Assembly (NCBI RefSeq): GCF_008632955.1
Contig: NZ_CP043959.1
Span: forward strand, 5,084,001 to 5,148,000
Origin: Streptomyces tendae
GTDB lineage: Bacteria; Actinomycetota; Actinomycetes; Streptomycetales; Streptomycetaceae
DNA length: 64,000 nt
Direction: 5' to 3'
Made by a program: the position numbers and the translations under genes. This document shows positions 55,978 to 64,000 of this stretch, piece after piece. Every line of letters begins with the position of its first letter. Within the stretch, counting starts at the first letter, position 1. Under the pieces are notes generated by a model. That model searched no databases and was not told the origin of the DNA. It worked only from the letters and a program-made list of their open reading frames with translations.

Positions 55978-56904
55978 GTGGAGCCCGAGTCCGTCGTCAC
56001 CACCTGTTACCGCCATCCGCGGGTGGAGTGTCACGTCCGCTGTGTCCGCTGCGACCGGTACATCTGCCCCGACTGCATGCGCGAGGCGGCCGTGGGCCAC
56101 CAGTGCCCGGAGTGCGTGCGGGAGGGCGCCCGGTCGATGCGGCAGGCGCGCACCCTGGTGGGCGGCCGGGTCTCGGCCGTGCCCGTCGCGACGTACGTGC
56201 TGATCGCCCTGAACGTGCTGGCGTACCTGACGGAGGTGGTCCGGCCCGAGGTCGTGGACCGGTTCGCGATGCTGGGCGCGGGGCTGGCCGGCCCGGACGG
56301 CGGCCACTACCTGTGGACCGACGCGTACCCTCCGGGCTTCACCCCCGAGGGGCTGGCGGGCGGCGAGTGGTACCGGCTGCTGACCGGCGCGTTCCTGCAC
56401 CTGCCGCCCACGGAGGGCACCTTCGGCGTCCTCCACCTGGTGATGAACATGGTGGCCCTGTGGAATCTGGGCCGGATGGTCGAGCCGATGCTGGGCCGCC
56501 TGCACTACCTCGCCCTGTACCTGCTGTCCGCGCTGGGCGGTTCGGTGCTGGTGCTGCTGATCGCGCCCTCGGACCCCACGGTCGGCGCGTCCGGCGCCCT
56601 GTTCGGCCTGGGTGCCTCCTACTACGTGATGGCCCGGCGGGTGGGCGCCGACATGCGCGGGGTGAACCGCCTCATGGGCGGACTGCTGCTGTGGCTGGTG
56701 GTGTCGGCGCTCTTCACCTCCTGGCAGGGCCACCTGGGCGGGCTGCTGACGGGCGGGCTGGTGGCCCTGGCGTTCGCGTACGCCCCCCGCGACGGCCGCC
56801 GGGCGGCGGTGCAGATCGGTGCGTGCGCGGGGCTGGCGGTGCTGCTGGCGGTCTTGACGGTGGTCAAGGTGTCCGAACTGACAGGTGGAGGGATCCCCCA
56901 GTGA
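55978..56904 (+). CDS. rhomboid intramembrane protease with N-terminal zinc finger
   Basis: A 308-residue protein. Residues about 10-46 are a B-box-like zinc finger with CxxC pairs ('CHVRCVRCDRYICPDCMREA', then HQCPEC). The rhomboid domain follows with about seven membrane segments, 'LHLVMNMVALWNLGRMVEP', the catalytic serine in 'GASGALFGLGASYYVMARRV' and histidine in 'WQGHLGGLLTGGLVALAFAY'. It cleaves transmembrane substrates within the membrane; the zinc finger may bind a cytosolic partner. GTG 55978 follows GAGGAG. The stop overlaps the chitosanase start (GTGA), so the two are coupled. Confidence 0.93.
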   Translation: MEPESVVTTCYRHPRVECHVRCVRCDRYICPDCMREAAVGHQCPECVREGARSMRQARTLVGGRVSAVPVATYVLIALNVLAYLTEVVRPEVVDRFAMLGAGLAGPDGGHYLWTDAYPPGFTPEGLAGGEWYRLLTGAFLHLPPTEGTFGVLHLVMNMVALWNLGRMVEPMLGRLHYLALYLLSALGGSVLVLLIAPSDPTVGASGALFGLGASYYVMARRVGADMRGVNRLMGGLLLWLVVSALFTSWQGHLGGLLTGGLVALAFAYAPRDGRRAAVQIGACAGLAVLLAVLTVVKVSELTGGGIPQ

Positions 56905-57815
56905 AACGTGCCGGTGTGCTCTTCCTCGCGGGCGTCCCCGTGGTCGCCACGGCGGTGTACTTCGTCCTGCCGTCGGGGGCCGCGGACGCGCCGGCCGCCC
57001 CCACGTCGGTCGGCGCGCAGTCCTCCCGGGACGACGTCAAGGACCGCGCCGAGCAGGACCACGAGGAGCAGCGGGACAAGGACGACGAGATCGTCGCCTC
57101 CCTGCCCCCCGGACTGGCCGCCCCGGCGAAGAAGGAGCTGGCCCACAAGCTGGTGGCGAGCGCCGAGCACTCCACCACCGACTGGCGCTCCACCTACGGG
57201 ATCATCGAGGACCGGGACGACGACTGCGGCTACACCGCGGGCATCATCGGCTTCTGCACCGGCACCCACGATCTGCTCACCCTCGTGGAGCACTACACCG
57301 AGAACCGTCCCGGCAACGGGCTGGCGCGCTATCTGCCCGCCCTGCGGAAGGTCGACGGCACGGACTCCCACGAAGGGCTGGACCCCGGCTTCACGGACGC
57401 CTGGAAGGCGGAGGCCGAGGTACCGGAGTTCCGCGCGGCGCAGGAGGAGGAGCGCGACCGTGTCTACTTCGAACCGGCGGTGCGCCTCGCCAAGCTGGAC
57501 CGCCTGGGCACCCTCGGCCAGTTCGTCTACTTCGACGCGATGGTCTTCCACGGCACCGGCACCGACGAGACCGGCTTCTACGCCCTGCGGGAGCGCGCGC
57601 TGAAGCAGGCGAAGACACCCGCCATGGGCGGCGGCGAGAAGGCGTACCTGGACGCCTTCCTCGACGTCCGCCGCGACACCATGCTCACCCGGTACCCGGA
57701 CCGCGACACCTCCCGCGTCGACACCGCGCAGCGCCGCTTCCTCCAGGCCGGGAACCTTGCGCTGGACACCCCGCTGACCTGGGAGATGTACGGGGACCAC
57801 TACACCCTGTCCTGA
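56901..57815 (+). CDS. chitosanase, glycoside hydrolase family 46
   Basis: A 304-residue exported GH46 chitosanase. A hydrophobic N-terminal segment (about 3-23) exports or anchors it, followed by a charged spacer. Catalytic E89 ('LVASAEHSTTDWRSTYGIIE') and D107 ('DRDDDCGYTAGIIGFCTGT') line up with the known pair of Streptomyces N174 chitosanase, as I recall it. The rest ('DERDRVYF'-type 'EERDRVYFEPAVRLAKLDRL', 'KTPAMGGGEKAYLDAFLDVR') is typical. It cuts glucosamine polymers such as fungal chitosan. GTG 56901 overlaps the rhomboid stop; coupling of these two is unusual. Confidence 0.93.
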   Translation: MKRAGVLFLAGVPVVATAVYFVLPSGAADAPAAPTSVGAQSSRDDVKDRAEQDHEEQRDKDDEIVASLPPGLAAPAKKELAHKLVASAEHSTTDWRSTYGIIEDRDDDCGYTAGIIGFCTGTHDLLTLVEHYTENRPGNGLARYLPALRKVDGTDSHEGLDPGFTDAWKAEAEVPEFRAAQEEERDRVYFEPAVRLAKLDRLGTLGQFVYFDAMVFHGTGTDETGFYALRERALKQAKTPAMGGGEKAYLDAFLDVRRDTMLTRYPDRDTSRVDTAQRRFLQAGNLALDTPLTWEMYGDHYTLS

Positions 57816-57823
57816 ACGTGTTC

Positions 57824-57872
57824 GCGGCGCCTGCCCAGTCGGTCCGGTCGGGGACTGGCGGGCAGGCGCCGC
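57824..57872. terminator. hairpin between convergent chitosanase and gltD
   Basis: A perfect 13-bp arm pair (57824-57836 with 57860-57872), a 3-base bulge, then a 4-bp inner pairing (AGTC/GACT). It starts nine bases after the chitosanase stop and ends 38 bases beyond the gltD stop. Confidence 0.85.
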
Positions 57873-57910
57873 GGTGTTCCGCACGCCTTTGTGCGGGACG
57901 TCTCGGGGGG

Positions 57911-59366
57911 TCAGACCGCCAGGGCGCGGTCCGTCGGGCGGATCGGGGCGGGCAGCGCGCTGGCCCCGGTGAGGAAGCGGTCGCAGCCCCGGGCGGCCGA
58001 GCGGCCCTCGGCGATCGCCCACACGATGAGCGACTGACCGCGGCCCGCGTCACCGGCGACGAACACACCGGGCACGTTGGTCTGGAAGTCGCCGTCGCGG
58101 GCGATGTTGCCGCGCGCGTCCAGCTCCAGGCCGAACTGCTCGACCAGGCCGTTGTCCCGGTCGGTGCCGGTGAAGCCCATGGCCAGGGTGACCAGCTGTG
58201 CCGGGATCTTGCGCTCGGTGCCCGGCTTCTGCGTGAGCTTGCCGTCGACGAACTCGACCTCGGTCAGGTGCAGCCACTGGACGTTGCCGTCCTCGTCGCC
58301 CTCGAAGTGGGTGGTGGAGACGGAGTAGACCCGCTCACCGCCCTCCTCGTGCGCGCTGGTGACCTTGTACAGCATGGGGAAGGTCGGCCAGGGCTGGGCG
58401 ACCGGGTCCCGGTCGTCGTTCGGGCGGGGCATGATCTCCAGCTGGGTGACGGAGGCGGCGCCCTGGCGGTGGGCGGTGCCCACGCAGTCGGCGCCGGTGT
58501 CGCCGCCGCCGATCACGACGACGTGCTTGCCCTCGGCGGTGATCGGCGGGGAGACGTAGTCGCCCTCCTGCACCTTGTTGGCCAGCGGCAGGTACTCCAT
58601 GGCCTGGTGGATGCCGTTGAGCTCGCGGCCCGGCACCGGCAGGTCGCGCGCGGTGGTCGCGCCGACCGCGAGGACCACGGCGTCGTACCGCTTGCGCAGC
58701 GCGGTCGCCGGCATGTCGCGCCCGATCTCGACACCGGTGCGGAACTTGGTGCCCTCCGCGCGCATCTGCTCGATACGGCGGTTGATGTGCCGCTTCTCCA
58801 TCTTGAACTCGGGGATGCCGTACCGCAGGAGGCCTCCGATGCGGTCCGCCCGCTCGTAGACGGCGACGGTGTGGCCGGCCCGGGTCAGCTGCTGGGCGGC
58901 GGCCAGGCCCGCGGGGCCCGAGCCGACGACCGCGACGGTCTTGCCGGACAGCCGCTCGGGAATCTGCGGGGCGACGTCACCGGTCTCCCACGCCTTGTCG
59001 ATGATCGAGACCTCGACGTTCTTGATGGTGACCGGCGGCTGGTTGATGCCGAGCACGCAGGCCGACTCGCACGGCGCGGGGCACAGCCGCCCGGTGAACT
59101 CCGGGAAGTTGTTCGTGGCGTGCAGCCGGTCGCTGGCCGCGCCCCAGTCCTCGCGGTAGGCGTAGTCGTTCCACTCGGGGATGAGGTTTCCGAGCGGACA
59201 GCCGTTGTGACAGAACGGGATGCCGCAGTCCATGCAGCGGCTGGCCTGCTTGCTGATGATCGGCAGCAGGGAGCCGGGGACGTAGACCTCGTTCCAGTCC
59301 TTCTTCCGCTCCTCGACCGGACGGGACCTGGCGACCTCGCGGCCGTGGTTCAGAAAGCCCTTCGGG

Positions 59367-59374
<8 letters not shown>
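57911..59374 (-). CDS. gltD: glutamate synthase small subunit
   Basis: A 487-residue NADPH:acceptor flavoprotein. The [4Fe-4S] cysteines are in 'SRCMDCGIPFCHNGCPLGNL' and 'GRLCPAPCESACVLGINQPP'. The FAD loop is 'VAVVGSGPAGLAAAQQLTRA', the NADPH loop 'VVVIGGGDTGADCVGTAHRQ', and the end is 'GVFVAGDAGRGQSLIVWAIA'. It passes NADPH electrons to GltB. The ATG overlaps the gltB stop by eight bases, so the two subunits are coupled. Very similar to the orphan copy at 1773-3263. Confidence 0.97.
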
Positions 59375-63965
<4,591 letters not shown>

Positions 63966-64000
63966 CGGCTCTCCCGTCGTCGTCATGTGGCATATGCGTG

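Overview
The window reads as an ordinary chromosomal segment of a Streptomyces (high-GC actinobacterium). GC content and third-position GC are very high, there are many GTG and TTG starts, purine-rich ribosome binding sites, and Streptomyces-type families (DUF397, DUF5753/XRE, ANTAR regulator, GH46 chitosanase, FdhF/YdeP, DUF6343). It is mostly core: glutamate synthase, rpsA, coaE, polA, pyk and a complete branched-chain amino acid (Liv) ABC transporter. I see no prophage, CRISPR array, IS element or biosynthetic gene cluster. The many very long antisense frames are shadows produced by GC-rich codon usage.

Layout. 1-3.3 kb: start of a CBS-domain gene, a uridine-kinase-like protein, a DUF1772 membrane protein and an orphan second gltD. 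3.6-7.3 kb: a differentiation-type regulatory island (DUF574-type methyltransferase, DUF397 protein, XRE/DUF5753 regulator, divergent RsbW-like ATPase, two small conserved proteins) with recurrent GCCAAGTG sites. 7.4-13 kb: DUF899, amidohydrolase, EEP nuclease/phosphatase, and a FUSC membrane protein whose reading frame runs into an intergenic repeat. 13.2-17.3 kb: glpF-glpK and a formaldehyde dehydrogenase-like enzyme. 17.3-25 kb: prolyl aminopeptidase, UDG, S4-domain protein, methyltransferase, frameshifted DUF6343, TPR protein, coaE, PAC2 protein and rpsA with a clear promoter. 25-35 kb: methyltransferase with no usual start codon, hrpB, secreted lytic transglycosylase, DUF4184 protein, polA. 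35.6-39.6 kb: molybdopterin oxidoreductase, thioesterase behind a TetR-type palindrome, lipoprotein and membrane protein. 39.9-45.8 kb: livKHMGF operon. 45.9-49 kb: PdtaR-like ANTAR regulator, an unusual tRNA with CAA anticodon, a broken LAGLIDADG/HTH gene, pyk. 49.2-57.8 kb: secreted 5'-nucleotidase, M1 aminopeptidase, response regulator, chorismate mutase, predicted zinc metallopeptidase, rhomboid, chitosanase. 57.9-64 kb: gltBD operon.

How the genes fit together. Nitrogen and carbon metabolism dominate: GltBD (GOGAT) makes glutamate, LivKHMGF imports branched-chain amino acids, GlpFK feeds glycerol into glycolysis, and pyruvate kinase sits nearby. Several genes belong to cell-surface or secreted functions (lytic transglycosylase, chitosanase, nucleotidase, rhomboid).

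The observations most worth a second look are: the short-variable-arm tRNA(CAA) beside the frameshifted LAGLIDADG gene; the shared operator-like sites in the XRE/ATPase island; two single-base frameshifts in G/C runs; a methyltransferase that seems to start at ATC; the FUSC read-through into a repeat; and the orphan GltD paralogue.
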